Positions 7,859 to 16,141 of a stretch of 64,000 bases of DNA are shown here, piece by piece. The DNA is taken from NCBI RefSeq assembly GCF_001625695.1, contig NZ_AUXY01000081.1, positions 1 to 64,000 on the forward strand, written 5' to 3'. Source of the stretch: Pseudoalteromonas luteoviolacea H33-S (GTDB taxonomy: Bacteria; Pseudomonadota; Gammaproteobacteria; Enterobacterales; Alteromonadaceae). The first letter of the stretch is position 1. Every line of letters starts with the position of its first letter. Under the pieces are notes generated by a model. The model ran no database searches. It worked only from the letters and a program-made list of their open reading frames with translations, and had not been told where the DNA came from. A program made the position numbers and the translations under genes.

Positions 7859-8920
7859 ATGATTGCGAGATTTTTATTGTGTTTGAGTTTATGTATTTTG
7901 GGTGTAAACACACTACAGGCTAGGGCTGAGGCAATTAGTCCTGCTCAGCAATTACAACCAGCACAAGCAAAACAAATAGTGGCAGAGTTTGCTCAATCTA
8001 TTGAACAAAATTATATTTTTACCGATATAGCAAAAAAAATATCAGCTCAGCTACGTGGGCTAACTTTTCAAAGTTCGTTATCTCGTCATGGCTTGTCCAA
8101 ACAAATTACAGACTTGGTGAGCCAATACGATAAACATTTAGCCTTAGTTACCCGCGTTGATAATAATGGCAAACACAGTAACGGTGCGCGAGAGCCTTGG
8201 TTTACCGAATTAAAACGCAAGAACTCGGGAGTACGACAAGTAGAAGTACTTGCAGGAAATATTGGTTATCTGGAGATGTGGGGTTTTGATACTGTATCTT
8301 CACAAGCCAACGAAGCGATTGCCGCGTCGATGACTTTATTGCAAAGAACCGACGCGCTTATTTTAGATTTTAGTCAAAATGGTGGCGGTGATGGTTTTAT
8401 GGTTTCTCACCTTGCTAGTTATTTCTTAAAAAAGCCGACGTTACTGCATACTTACTTATTTAGAAATGACAGTCGCTACCCTTTTCATAGTGCTCAGCCT
8501 TTGGGAGCAAGTCAATTGCGTGATATACCTTTATATATATTGATTGGCCCAGGTACGTTCTCTGCTGGAGAGGCATTTGCATACGCGTTGAAACATTTAG
8601 GGCGAGCAACTGTGATTGGTGAGCCATCAAAGGGTGGCGCAAACCCGATCAGGCAATTTAAGTTATCCCATGATTTTATCGCATTTGTAGCAATTGGAAC
8701 GAGTATCAGCCCAATAACTGGTGAAAACTGGGAAGGAAAAGGGGTAATGCCAGAAATCAAAACAGAGGTTGAATTTGCAAAGTCAAAAGCCTATCTCATG
8801 GCTTTACAAAAATTAGAAGGACAAAGTTCTAATCCTTACTTAACAAGGGAGAGAGCAGAGGCAAAGCGTCAGCTAATCTCTCAGCTGGCAGTCTTAGATG
8901 CAACAGATAGTAGTAATTAG
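7859..8920 (+). CDS. Exported S41 family peptidase (IRBP/tail-specific protease type)
   Basis: A 353-aa protein with a signal peptide (MIARFLLCLSLCILGVNTLQ). The N-terminal helical domain at about 30-100 is typical of the IRBP-like branch of S41. The catalytic module starts at GNIGYLEM, continues through the strand and turn DFSQNGGGDG, and carries the nucleophile serine in GPGTFSAGEAFAYAL. The general-base Lys of tail-specific proteases sits on the helix after the serine, and ALKHLG here supplies a Lys. No PDZ domain is evident, as is usual for this branch. It lies 190 bp behind the RND permease in the same direction, possibly on its own promoter. Substrate unknown. Confidence 0.8.
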   Translation: MIARFLLCLSLCILGVNTLQARAEAISPAQQLQPAQAKQIVAEFAQSIEQNYIFTDIAKKISAQLRGLTFQSSLSRHGLSKQITDLVSQYDKHLALVTRVDNNGKHSNGAREPWFTELKRKNSGVRQVEVLAGNIGYLEMWGFDTVSSQANEAIAASMTLLQRTDALILDFSQNGGGDGFMVSHLASYFLKKPTLLHTYLFRNDSRYPFHSAQPLGASQLRDIPLYILIGPGTFSAGEAFAYALKHLGRATVIGEPSKGGANPIRQFKLSHDFIAFVAIGTSISPITGENWEGKGVMPEIKTEVEFAKSKAYLMALQKLEGQSSNPYLTRERAEAKRQLISQLAVLDATDSSN

Positions 8921-9605
8921 TTGAATTCGATACTTTTCTGATGACGTATCGGGGTTAATAATCAAGTCATACCTGGTTGGTTTTATGCTCCTCTAATTCG
9001 CCTTTAAGTAATACGTAAAAGCCAAACTGAGGCATTTATTAAAGGCGTAATAAACTTTATCAATTAGGTATGTTATAGGTAGGAGAGATACTTTAAGAGT
9101 CGAGCGGTAAATTTCAATATAGCCTGTGGTATGAAATATATGAAATAGTAACCTGTATCTATAGTAAGTGAGAACTACTCAGTGGATACTAGCTGCGACT
9201 CTTATTTCCAGCTGCCAGAACATGTCGGTGAGATTTTTATTTCGAATCCCATTGTTTGGTTTTCAAGCAATGCACTCAGTTTAATGGATAGACTTTTCAG
9301 AGGTACGTAGAGCAAAGCTTTCCATTTCCTAGGGTTAAGTGTCCCTCTATATTTTTGCAGAAATATCAAAATTGGAATGATCAAGCGTGTTTGTAATAAC
9401 GGTTGATTTTGTAATACCCAACCTATTCGGGGGGGCTTACAACCTATGAATGGCAATCACATATTATTGATAAAGCCTTAGATTCTATTTATAAAAATAC
9501 AGGAAAGCGGCTGATAATAATTTAAAAAAGCTAAATGGTGTCCGTTTTTTTGAAAGCAGTAAATTAAAAATATAGGTGTATAATCCATCTAACAGGGGAA
9601 GGAAT
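8921..9605. other. Intergenic region, nothing recognised
   Basis: About 680 bp without a frame that has both a ribosome site and sensible composition. The stretch 9421-9450 has a run of seven G. It may be decayed coding DNA, but no homologue could be named. Confidence 0.4.
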
Positions 9606-10085
9606 ATGTTGAAAGCAGGAGTTGTATTAGGGGCTTTGCTAGTATCTGCAAGTAGTGTAGCCAATGAGGAGAACACGCTCCTTTCTGTTCATGCGGCTTT
9701 TATGAGTGACCAGAATAAACTTGATAAATCATCTATTCGTAAAAGACGAAGTGGTTTTGAAATTGAAAATATAGACACTGGTGAAATAACCAAGATTTAT
9801 CAAAATAAAAAAGCCAAATCCATTTACTTAGAGCCTGGGGAGTACTGTTTCTTATCTAAAACAGTGTTTTTCCCTGTAAAGGCGCCGATTGTAAATCCAG
9901 TGTGCTTTTCTATTAGCGACAACCAAGTTAATAAATTAGGTACAGTCGTAATTGCGACTAGGATGACTAATAAAGGTCATAGGGCAGCGATTTTAGATAT
10001 AAAGCAGAATTTTAGTGAAGTGGCTGCCGATGCAAAGTTTGTATACTATGAGCCTGTAAACTTCTATCTCAAGAATCAAGGTTAA
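9606..10085 (+). CDS. Exported protein of unknown function (159 aa)
   Basis: I choose ATG 9606 because GGGGAAGGA lies just upstream and the product then opens with a clean signal peptide (MLKAGVVLGALLVSASSVAN). The in-frame ATG at 9576 would add ten residues and bury it. The mature part is about 140 residues with two Cys spaced about 16 apart (EYCFLS and NPVCFSI), plus many Lys and aromatics, which suggests a small beta-rich periplasmic or surface protein with a disulfide. A strong terminator follows 20 bp after the stop, so it is monocistronic. Family not recognised. Confidence 0.75.
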   Translation: MLKAGVVLGALLVSASSVANEENTLLSVHAAFMSDQNKLDKSSIRKRRSGFEIENIDTGEITKIYQNKKAKSIYLEPGEYCFLSKTVFFPVKAPIVNPVCFSISDNQVNKLGTVVIATRMTNKGHRAAILDIKQNFSEVAADAKFVYYEPVNFYLKNQG

Positions 10086-10104
10086 AGTACTTATTAGTTT
10101 CTAC

Positions 10105-10127
10105 AAAGCCCCATTGCTAGGGGCTTT
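10105..10127 (+). terminator. Terminator of the 9606 gene
   Basis: Perfect 8-bp stem AAAGCCCC/GGGGCTTT with a 7-nt loop. Confidence 0.8.
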
Positions 10128-10200
10128 CTAAGTACACGAAACTAACATGGTTTAAAATACTCAGGTCTAAAGTAACTAAAAAAACTTGTATTGTGAGCTG

Positions 10201-10338
10201 ACTCTCTTTTTTCTCTTTCGCTTTAAGCTTTTTATCTTGATCAAAATGCCATTTAACGGCAAAAAATAGCTATACCTAACGCAACTACCTTAACACCCAT
10301 AAAAATATATGGGAAAAATAAGAACAATTGTGTTCCAT
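10201..10338 (-). pseudogene. Decayed duplicate of the 47-aa membrane-protein gene
   Basis: ATG at 10338-10336 begins MEHNCSYFSHIF, but relative to the intact copy at 13820-13963 a base is missing in the T run after codon 7, two more bases are missing near the middle, and the stop codon has been lost. The DNA still matches along the whole length (for example the part for WHFDQDKKLKAKE is intact). It is therefore a relic of the duplication and not a functional gene. Confidence 0.75.
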
Positions 10339-10535
10339 CACGGGCTCCATAAAATCACTTATCATTTACCACAATAAAGAGTCTTGCTACAAAATTACTT
10401 TTTTGAATGTCAATTCTTTTTAACCTTGGTCAAAGTTTGCCTGCTGTTATACTTTATTCGGCCAGTCACTGGGTATGGGCTTATATTTATAAATTCTGCT
10501 CATTCGATTCAAAAATATAATGAACTGAGACAATG
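10201..10535. repeat. Direct repeat, left copy (about 335 bp)
   Basis: This aligns over its whole length with 13823-14163 in the same orientation, with scattered substitutions and small indels. It covers a decayed copy of the 47-aa membrane-protein gene and its upstream region. The two copies bracket the two-gene islet at 10864-13036. Confidence 0.8.
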
Positions 10536-10863
10536 TTTTAAAAATAAAATAAGGAAGGTGTATAACTGTCTCATAATTTTCAGCAGAAATATACATGGTG
10601 TAGCAAGCATGAATTTCAACTGGGAATAGAGGTTTTATAATTCAGTATAATTCAAGTGCTGTAAATTTTTATAGTTGGAAAAAGTGTTATGCATGATGAT
10701 GTATCTAACATCTATTTGCTATGACTTGTTTTTTTCGATTGAGGCGGAGGTGTCGGTCATTTTAAATAATATCCAATCTGATATATAACTTTTTTACTAT
10801 TGAGTTTGCTTCAATTTTGTGACTATATATTATTGACTTTTCAATATTATAAAAGGAGATTTT
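10536..10863. other. Upstream region of the 10864 gene
   Basis: AT-rich and without a supported gene. AAAGGAG just before ATG 10864 is the ribosome site of the next gene. Confidence 0.4.
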
Positions 10864-12234
10864 ATGAAAAAGTTCAAAATGACGAGTATTACCCTTGCTA
10901 TGCTACCCATGTTGAGTGTTGCGAGTTCAGAATTAGTCCTGCCGAGTGGGTTTTCAGATTCACTGGAAGTAGGCAAGACAGTTGTTCATAGCAATCAGCG
11001 ATTAATAATAAAAAATGCAATGCTTGCTTCCTCGTCCTCGACTGTTAACGAAACGGATCAACAGACTGCTGCTTTCACGCAGCGCTGCCCAGATACTCTT
11101 AATATTAACACCAGTTACACGCTTGGGGGCGCGCAGACTGGCGGTAGCGATTGTTTCCACTTTAAACTCGACAGGCCGAGTAAGATCTATGCGTTTGTAA
11201 CGGCGCAAAATGCACAAACCAATGTGAATCTGAAACTGATCCGCCATAATCCGGATGATACCTTGACTGAGATAGGGGCTTCGTCAAACGAGGCTGGATT
11301 GGATGAGCTGGTCACGACTGTTTCACAGGCAGGTGATTACTATTGGCTATTAGAATATGCTCAAGCGGATGGAAGTGAATTTAATTTTGGGGTTATGGCC
11401 AGTGAGTTCGTCGATAGTTATGAAATAAACGATACAATCTCACAGTCAACGATTTTACCGGACCAACTTAACAAAGTTGTCGGCAATCTGGATGGAATAC
11501 TTGATATTGACCACTATGCGTTTGAAGCGAAAAGAGGACAAGAGGTCCTGTTGAAATTTTTGGACCCGGGTAATACAGGTGAATTTGTACTCGAGTACCT
11601 TGAGGCCGGAGCCTGGGTGGAAGTGCCACTTGCAAAAGGTAAGCTAATCACTCCTGCACAAGCTGGTGAATATCAAATTGTACGGGTCAGACCAAACTAT
11701 AGCTTACCTAATAATCCGGCGAGCGTTTATCAACTTACTTTAGGTTCTAATGTTGCGTCCTATGCACAACATGCGGTGGAGCCAGATGCAAATATGTTAC
11801 GCGTTCCTTACTCAGTTCAGAGCTCTCCATACATGACAACACAGACGTATCAAAAACTGACGTGGAGCCTTATTTTACAAGATTCTACAGGTCATCCAGT
11901 GGAGGGGGGGCAAGCGCACTTCATCAAGTGGAGTGACTACAATAACATGGCGGGAGCTAACGCTGAGATTACTAGTGCAGTTTCAGATGCACAAGGCAGA
12001 ATCTCGGAAGTGATTGACCTGGGCCGCTGTACATGGGGAAGAGACGAAGCTATTCATACTCAATATAGCATGGGTTATGAAAACCGTTGGCGCTCCCGCT
12101 ACAATATTGGTGCCTGGCGGGTACAGATCCCAAGTGGACTGGATAGCTACATAGGCATTGGCGGCAATCGTCATTCTGTTGTTACGCTCGGTCATATTTG
12201 TGATCAAGATCTGTTATCAAGCACTCGACAGTAA
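10864..12234 (+). CDS. Exported protein with two PPC-like domains and a C-terminal beta domain (456 aa)
   Basis: A signal peptide (MKKFKMTSITLAMLPMLSVA) is followed by two modules with the look of bacterial pre-peptidase C-terminal (PPC) domains. The first is at about 75-185 (SYTLGGAQTGGSDCFHFKLD ... GDYYWLLEYAQ). The second is at about 187-300, opening with the typical DSYEINDTISQST and IDHYAFEAKRGQ. Residues about 325-456 form another domain with an Ig-like start (LTWSLILQDSTGHPVEGG) and several Cys. No catalytic motif is seen, so it may be a secreted binding or surface protein, or the remains of a multi-domain protease tail. Base composition is visibly richer in G and C than its surroundings, and it lies inside the direct-repeat islet, which suggests acquisition. 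Function unknown. Confidence 0.7.
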   Translation: MKKFKMTSITLAMLPMLSVASSELVLPSGFSDSLEVGKTVVHSNQRLIIKNAMLASSSSTVNETDQQTAAFTQRCPDTLNINTSYTLGGAQTGGSDCFHFKLDRPSKIYAFVTAQNAQTNVNLKLIRHNPDDTLTEIGASSNEAGLDELVTTVSQAGDYYWLLEYAQADGSEFNFGVMASEFVDSYEINDTISQSTILPDQLNKVVGNLDGILDIDHYAFEAKRGQEVLLKFLDPGNTGEFVLEYLEAGAWVEVPLAKGKLITPAQAGEYQIVRVRPNYSLPNNPASVYQLTLGSNVASYAQHAVEPDANMLRVPYSVQSSPYMTTQTYQKLTWSLILQDSTGHPVEGGQAHFIKWSDYNNMAGANAEITSAVSDAQGRISEVIDLGRCTWGRDEAIHTQYSMGYENRWRSRYNIGAWRVQIPSGLDSYIGIGGNRHSVVTLGHICDQDLLSSTRQ

Positions 12235-12245
12235 GTTAAAGGCCC

Positions 12246-12265
12246 CGGAAGGCTTTAGCCTTCCG
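12246..12265. terminator. Bidirectional terminator hairpin between convergent genes
   Basis: CGGAAGGCT and AGCCTTCCG pair perfectly. The hairpin sits in the 40-bp gap between the stops of the 10864 and 12275 genes. Confidence 0.65.
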
Positions 12266-12274
12266 CTACAATAA

Positions 12275-13036
12275 TTATTTTGCAAAAGTGGGCTCTGCTC
12301 TTGCCTGTAATTGGTCGGATATATTGATCGTCCATTCCCACTTATTGAGCAAATAGCCTCTTTTCTCTCTTTCAATCTCGTCATTGCTGCCTTGTTCGAT
12401 CATCTCTTTAAAATCGATGATCTGAGCAAAGTTGCCTTCGTTGACATCATATTTTCCCCAATACTGACTTGTACCGGCACTACCACGCTCAATTTCTAGT
12501 CCTTCCAAAAAGCTGGTTTTAAAATCTTTGGCGGCACTGACTAGTTCTTCATTGCTATTTAAAGCCTCTTCAACAAGTTGCTTATCTGCCTGATTCAAAT
12601 GGCCTGTAGCAACCAGTTTGCCCGTTTCATCAACTGTAAAGCCCCAGCTTTTATTCTTTAGTCGCGGGTTCTGTTCATACAAATCTGCAGACACTTTTTC
12701 ATACTCTTCTGCGATTCTGTTCGCTGCGGCTGGTGTTTCGTGTAAATACAGCTTGCTGGTGGAAATGATGGCGCTCTCAAGTATGCCCCTGTGTTCTTCA
12801 TATCTGGCTGGTAGATCGAGTCTGCCGTTAGCCTTATAGGTGATTACAGTCAGTTTACCGTTGTCAGACTTAGCTCGCATTTGCTCTGCAGGATGTGTCG
12901 GCTCTGAATTGATAAATTGTTTGGTTGGATCTACTTTGAGGCCCTCTTGACTGCTTGGGGCTATATTTCTCATTTCATCACTAACCTGATTGTTTTTTGC
13001 ATGCAGGAGTGGTCCCGCACTTGCGTTAATCTTCAT
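12275..13036 (-). CDS. Cytoplasmic or non-classically exported protein, unknown function (253 aa)
   Basis: The frame starts MKINASAGPLLHAKNNQ, with AAGGATAA upstream of the ATG, and has no signal peptide or membrane segment. It is hydrophilic and Glu/Asn/Lys-rich, with a disordered-looking first 60 residues and a helical middle (about 85-195) rich in charged heptads, such as AAANRIAEEYEKVSADLYEQ. A WEWTINISDQLQARAEP tail closes it. No Cys are present. It converges with the PPC protein and lies inside the repeat-flanked islet. An N-terminus with a short MKI start followed by small residues is seen in some flagellar or secreted effectors, but nothing specific supports that here. I do not recognise the family. 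Confidence 0.65.
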   Translation of the reverse strand: MKINASAGPLLHAKNNQVSDEMRNIAPSSQEGLKVDPTKQFINSEPTHPAEQMRAKSDNGKLTVITYKANGRLDLPARYEEHRGILESAIISTSKLYLHETPAAANRIAEEYEKVSADLYEQNPRLKNKSWGFTVDETGKLVATGHLNQADKQLVEEALNSNEELVSAAKDFKTSFLEGLEIERGSAGTSQYWGKYDVNEGNFAQIIDFKEMIEQGSNDEIEREKRGYLLNKWEWTINISDQLQARAEPTFAK

Positions 13037-13120
13037 GTCATTATCCTTATTACACGCTTTTCTCTGTACTGTATCGGTTACATAGAGAATAAATTTAACA
13101 AAATTTTATATATATTTTAA

Positions 13121-13763
13121 ATTAATTTAAGGAGAACACCTATGGTGACTCTGTATTTAAGATTGAAAAAGTGACATATCGGTTGTTTTTGTCATTATAA
13201 ATATAACAAAGCAATCCTCTTGGGTTTATTTTGGGTACTCAGCAGTTTTATAAAAAGGAAAAAGGAGGAATACACATGACACTTAGCCAAATTTGGGAAT
13301 AGTTTAAGAAGCTCCCTATGCTTTAACAAATGCTAAAGTATAGACGGATTTTTAAATGGCAATTGCATGGAAGAGGCAAGATAGCTTGGCGGATACCAAT
13401 TATTATAATTGTATATCGCGATGTGTAATACGTGCACTTTTATGAACAGAGGACAATAAAAGGTAAGTCTTATGAGTACCAAAGAGGGTAGATTGAAGGG
13501 TGAGCTGTTAAAACTAGCTAAGGTGCCTTGTATTTGATGTGTGCGCTCATGTTGTGATTAATAACCATATTTATCATGTTTTATATGCAGGTTATAAACA
13601 GATAAAACAAGGCTCACTCGTTGGTACAAACAATTTAAAGGGGCTTACATGACACACAAGCATGTTAATGGTGTGCCGTTGAGAAAACTGTTTCTATTTT
13701 ATTGAAAAGAAAGATGAGTATTAGTGTGAGATATAAAAGCAAAGTAATAGCGCATGATGGCTG
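13121..13763. other. Intergenic region at right side of the islet
   Basis: Only very short frames are present (for example ten codons after an AAGGAG at about 13130). It contains the decayed hairpin-repeat copy 3 and otherwise nothing that can be supported. Confidence 0.4.
13292..13405 (+). repeat. Dispersed hairpin repeat, copy 3 (decayed)
   Basis: This matches 561-685 over about 110 bp, including TTTGGGAATAGTTTAAGAAG and the downstream TAGCTTGG/GATACC.TATTAT segment. The hairpin arms have lost several pairs at the base and the 27-bp termini of the 505-739 element are absent. Confidence 0.55.
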
Positions 13764-13801
13764 TTAATAATAAGCCACTTTTAAAAGTGGCTTATTATTA
13801 A
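13764..13801 (-). terminator. 38-bp perfect palindrome, terminator of the 47-aa gene
   Basis: The two 19-nt halves are exactly complementary (each half includes AATAATAAGCCACTTTT). It lies 18 bp beyond the stop of the minus-strand small membrane-protein gene. The A/T-rich outer stem acts as the tract in both directions. Confidence 0.8.
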
Positions 13802-13819
13802 TAATTCTTAGCTAAAAAA

Positions 13820-13963
13820 TTAACTTTCTTTTTGCTCTTTCGCTTTGAGCTTTTTATCTTGATCAAAATGCCATTTTACAGCAAAAAATCCAGCTATACC
13901 CAACGCAATTACCTTAACACCCATAAAGATATATGGGAAAAAATCAGACCAATGTTGTTCCAT
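13820..13963 (-). CDS. Small single-span membrane protein (47 aa)
   Basis: ATG 13963-13961 has GGAG 8 nt upstream, and the stop is TAA at 13822-13820. The product has an aromatic N-terminus (MEQHWSDFFPYIFMGVKVIA), one transmembrane helix at about residues 10-29, and a highly charged cytoplasmic tail (DQDKKLKAKEQKE). This pattern (short TM plus Lys/Glu tail) is common in small inner-membrane proteins that modulate larger partners. It is divergent from the deformylase gene with 570 bp between. The duplicate at 10201-10338 is decayed, which argues that this copy is the functional one. Family not recognised. Confidence 0.7.
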   Translation of the reverse strand: MEQHWSDFFPYIFMGVKVIALGIAGFFAVKWHFDQDKKLKAKEQKES

Positions 13964-14163
13964 CACACACTCCACACAATTACTTATCATTTACCATAAT
14001 GAAGAGCGATGCTACAAAATTGCCTTTATGAATTTCAATTCTGATTTGCCTTGGCTGCTGTACACTTTTTGTCATACTTTATTGGGCTTGCCAATGGGCA
14101 TGGACAATTTTTTATAAATGCTATTCGCTCGAGACGACAATATATTGATCTGAGATAAGATTG
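13823..14163. repeat. Direct repeat, right copy (about 340 bp)
   Basis: This is the partner of 10201-10535. It carries the intact form of the small membrane-protein gene and its promoter side. The high similarity extends beyond the coding part into non-coding DNA, so the duplication is of a segment and not only of a gene. Confidence 0.8.
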
Positions 14164-14532
14164 TCAAACTATAATTAGAAAGTGCAGAACTTTTAGAAAT
14201 CTTTGAAAGTTTATTGTGCAGCTAATTGAACTGAAGTGTTGGTTTGTCGTGCTTCGGTTTGAATTTATTTATGTTTATTTTTAAATAAAATCAATTGCTT
14301 ATGTGTTTTTTGGTTGTGCTGGATGGTATGTGGTTCTTGTTTGTTATGCACATTGAGACAACACTATAAAGTGAATATTTTAGAATTGAAAAGCAGAAAA
14401 ATTATGACCTTATGCATTAATATAGAGGTACATTACGACCTTAGCACCCAAAGTTTTCTTTTCAGTTATCCCTGATATTTGATACCGTCTAGCCAGTACG
14501 ATAAAACCAGTGGATTCAAAATAGGTTATATA
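14164..14532. other. Upstream region of the deformylase gene
   Basis: AT-rich with no supported gene. The region from 14164 onward no longer matches the left repeat copy. Confidence 0.4.
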
Positions 14533-15081
14533 ATGCAGTCACAAAGTAAAGCTAATCAGCCCATTATTGCACAATTAGGGCATCCTGTATTACGAAAAAA
14601 AGCTGAATTGGTTGATGATATTTTGTCAGATGAGTGTCAAAACCTAATTGAAGAAATGATGTTAGCTGTTGAAAAAGCAAACGGGGTAGGATTGGCTGCA
14701 CCGCAAATATATCAGAGTTTACAGCTTTTTATCATGTGTTCTAAACCGAGTGTTCGATATCCGACCGCGCCTACTATGCGACCAACTGCGATCATCAACC
14801 CAGAGATCATTGAAGTCAGCGATGAGTTAGAAAAAGGGTGGGAAGGGTGTTTAAGTGTACCCAGTATGCGTGGATTAGTGCCTAGGCATAAACGTATTTC
14901 GGTTAGGTACTATGATCAAAATGCCCAGATGCACACACGAGTATTTGACGATTTTATCGCGCGTATTTTTCAGCATGAATTGGATCACTTAAACGGTTTG
15001 ACCTTTATTGACCGGCTAGAGTCACCGCGAGATTTGGTGAGCGAAAGTTATTGGTATGAGCACATTGCAAATAAACAGTGA
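14533..15081 (+). CDS. def: Peptide deformylase
   Basis: This enzyme removes the N-formyl group from nascent proteins and is a metal-dependent cytoplasmic protein. All three family motifs are present: GVGLAAPQ (51-58), EGCLS (104-108) and QHELDH (147-152). Cys106, His148 and His152 are the metal ligands and Glu149 the catalytic acid. Length is 182 aa from ATG 14533; an in-frame TTG at 14479 lacks a ribosome site and would add residues unlike the family. It is not beside fmt, where the housekeeping def usually sits, so this is probably an additional def paralogue, the kind often found in accessory regions. It has no apparent operon partners. Confidence 0.9.
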   Translation: MQSQSKANQPIIAQLGHPVLRKKAELVDDILSDECQNLIEEMMLAVEKANGVGLAAPQIYQSLQLFIMCSKPSVRYPTAPTMRPTAIINPEIIEVSDELEKGWEGCLSVPSMRGLVPRHKRISVRYYDQNAQMHTRVFDDFIARIFQHELDHLNGLTFIDRLESPRDLVSESYWYEHIANKQ

Positions 15082-15201
15082 ATTTGAATTAGGGTAGAGC
15101 ATTGCATCGTTTTTTTATGCATATGATTGTGATAATAAATTGGAATTGGCTTTATTTCGAATACTGCGAAAATGAAGCAATGCTCTTAACATAATTATTT
15201 G

Positions 15202-15756
15202 TTAGTGAGTTTGATAATTCACCACATAGCCCATCATCCTAGTGAATCCATATCCGCTAGATAATGCATCGTCTGATACTCTAGGAAGCTTACAGTTAAT
15301 AAATGCACTGATGTCTCCCCCCATAAAGTTTTGATAATTAGCTTGGTATGATTGTAGGTTAGCTTGAAATTCTTCAGATGGTTTCATCGTTAACCTAGAG
15401 GACAATTCGAAAACTCCGTTTGTTGTCGATAGTTTAACGCTGGGATTAGCCATGCCTCTTATTTCTAATGTGCATGATGCATCAGAATGTGGGTGTTTAC
15501 TTGCAGTGTTAAAATAGGCATATACCGATTCAATTGGTGCACTTTGGTCCAAGTTTATTGGGCAATAAACATAAATATTTTTGTTCGTTGTATTTTCTAT
15601 GCTTGATGATGAGAAGTGTCTATATTTTAAAGTTTCTTCCCCTGGGTTGACATATCGTTGTTGACACTCAGTTGCATTGAACGAAACAGAGCGAGCCTCA
15701 ACACTTTCAGACACGCTTAGTGTAGCAACGAATAATAAAATAATATGTGTTTTCAT
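15202..15756 (-). CDS. Exported Cys-containing protein, unknown function (184 aa)
   Basis: The signal peptide MKTHIILLFVATLSVSESVEA is preceded by AAGGGAA. The mature region of about 163 residues has four Cys (in TECQQRY, YVYCPINL, ASCTLEI, FINCKLP), suggesting two disulfides, and is rich in Ser, Asn and Tyr with alternating hydrophobics, consistent with a beta-sandwich. Similar spacing (CxxRY then YCP) recurs in small secreted proteins of marine gammaproteobacteria, but I cannot name a family. It is convergent with the deformylase gene. Inverted arms at 15096-15105 and 15177-15186 (AGAGCATTGC) lie between the two genes and may help termination. Confidence 0.7.
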   Translation of the reverse strand: MKTHIILLFVATLSVSESVEARSVSFNATECQQRYVNPGEETLKYRHFSSSSIENTTNKNIYVYCPINLDQSAPIESVYAYFNTASKHPHSDASCTLEIRGMANPSVKLSTTNGVFELSSRLTMKPSEEFQANLQSYQANYQNFMGGDISAFINCKLPRVSDDALSSGYGFTRMMGYVVNYQTH

Positions 15757-16141
15757 AATTTCCCTTTTGTAGTAGATATTAATTCTTAATTCTTTTTTAA
15801 CCCTCTTATAGCTTAAATTATTTTTAATTGACTTACTAATCTAGATTGACGACCTCCATATCTGAGAGATTTCACTTATTGTGAAGATGTTGCAATATCT
15901 TTGTATAGATTTTTCCTCGTTATATTCTGTCTATAGTTTTTCACAAGTAATCTAATTGAATACTGTAATTAAAATGAATAAAAATAGAAAATTACGTTCT
16001 TTTTAGTAAGTTAAACACGGCTTATGTAGTACTAGGTAATGGATTGTAAGTAACTGTAATGTAGACTTTTGGTTTTAAAATTATATGTGTAATGTTAACT
16101 AAAATACAAAGCGACGACAAATTTATAAAAGGATAATTAGC
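15757..16141. other. Divergent promoter region
   Basis: It separates two oppositely directed exported-protein genes. It is AT-rich, and AAAGGATAATTAGC directly before ATG 16142 is the ribosome site of the right gene. No other element was recognised. Confidence 0.4.

Noticed and set aside
9421..9450. G-run region behind the S41 gene as a possible quadruplex or frameshifted gene
   Set aside because: A single run of seven G without further G-tracts cannot form the structure, and no homologous protein was recognised in any frame.
10384..10629. Plus-strand frame of 81 codons in the left repeat copy
   Set aside because: It has no ribosome site, runs through the duplicated non-coding DNA, and the corresponding right copy is not open.
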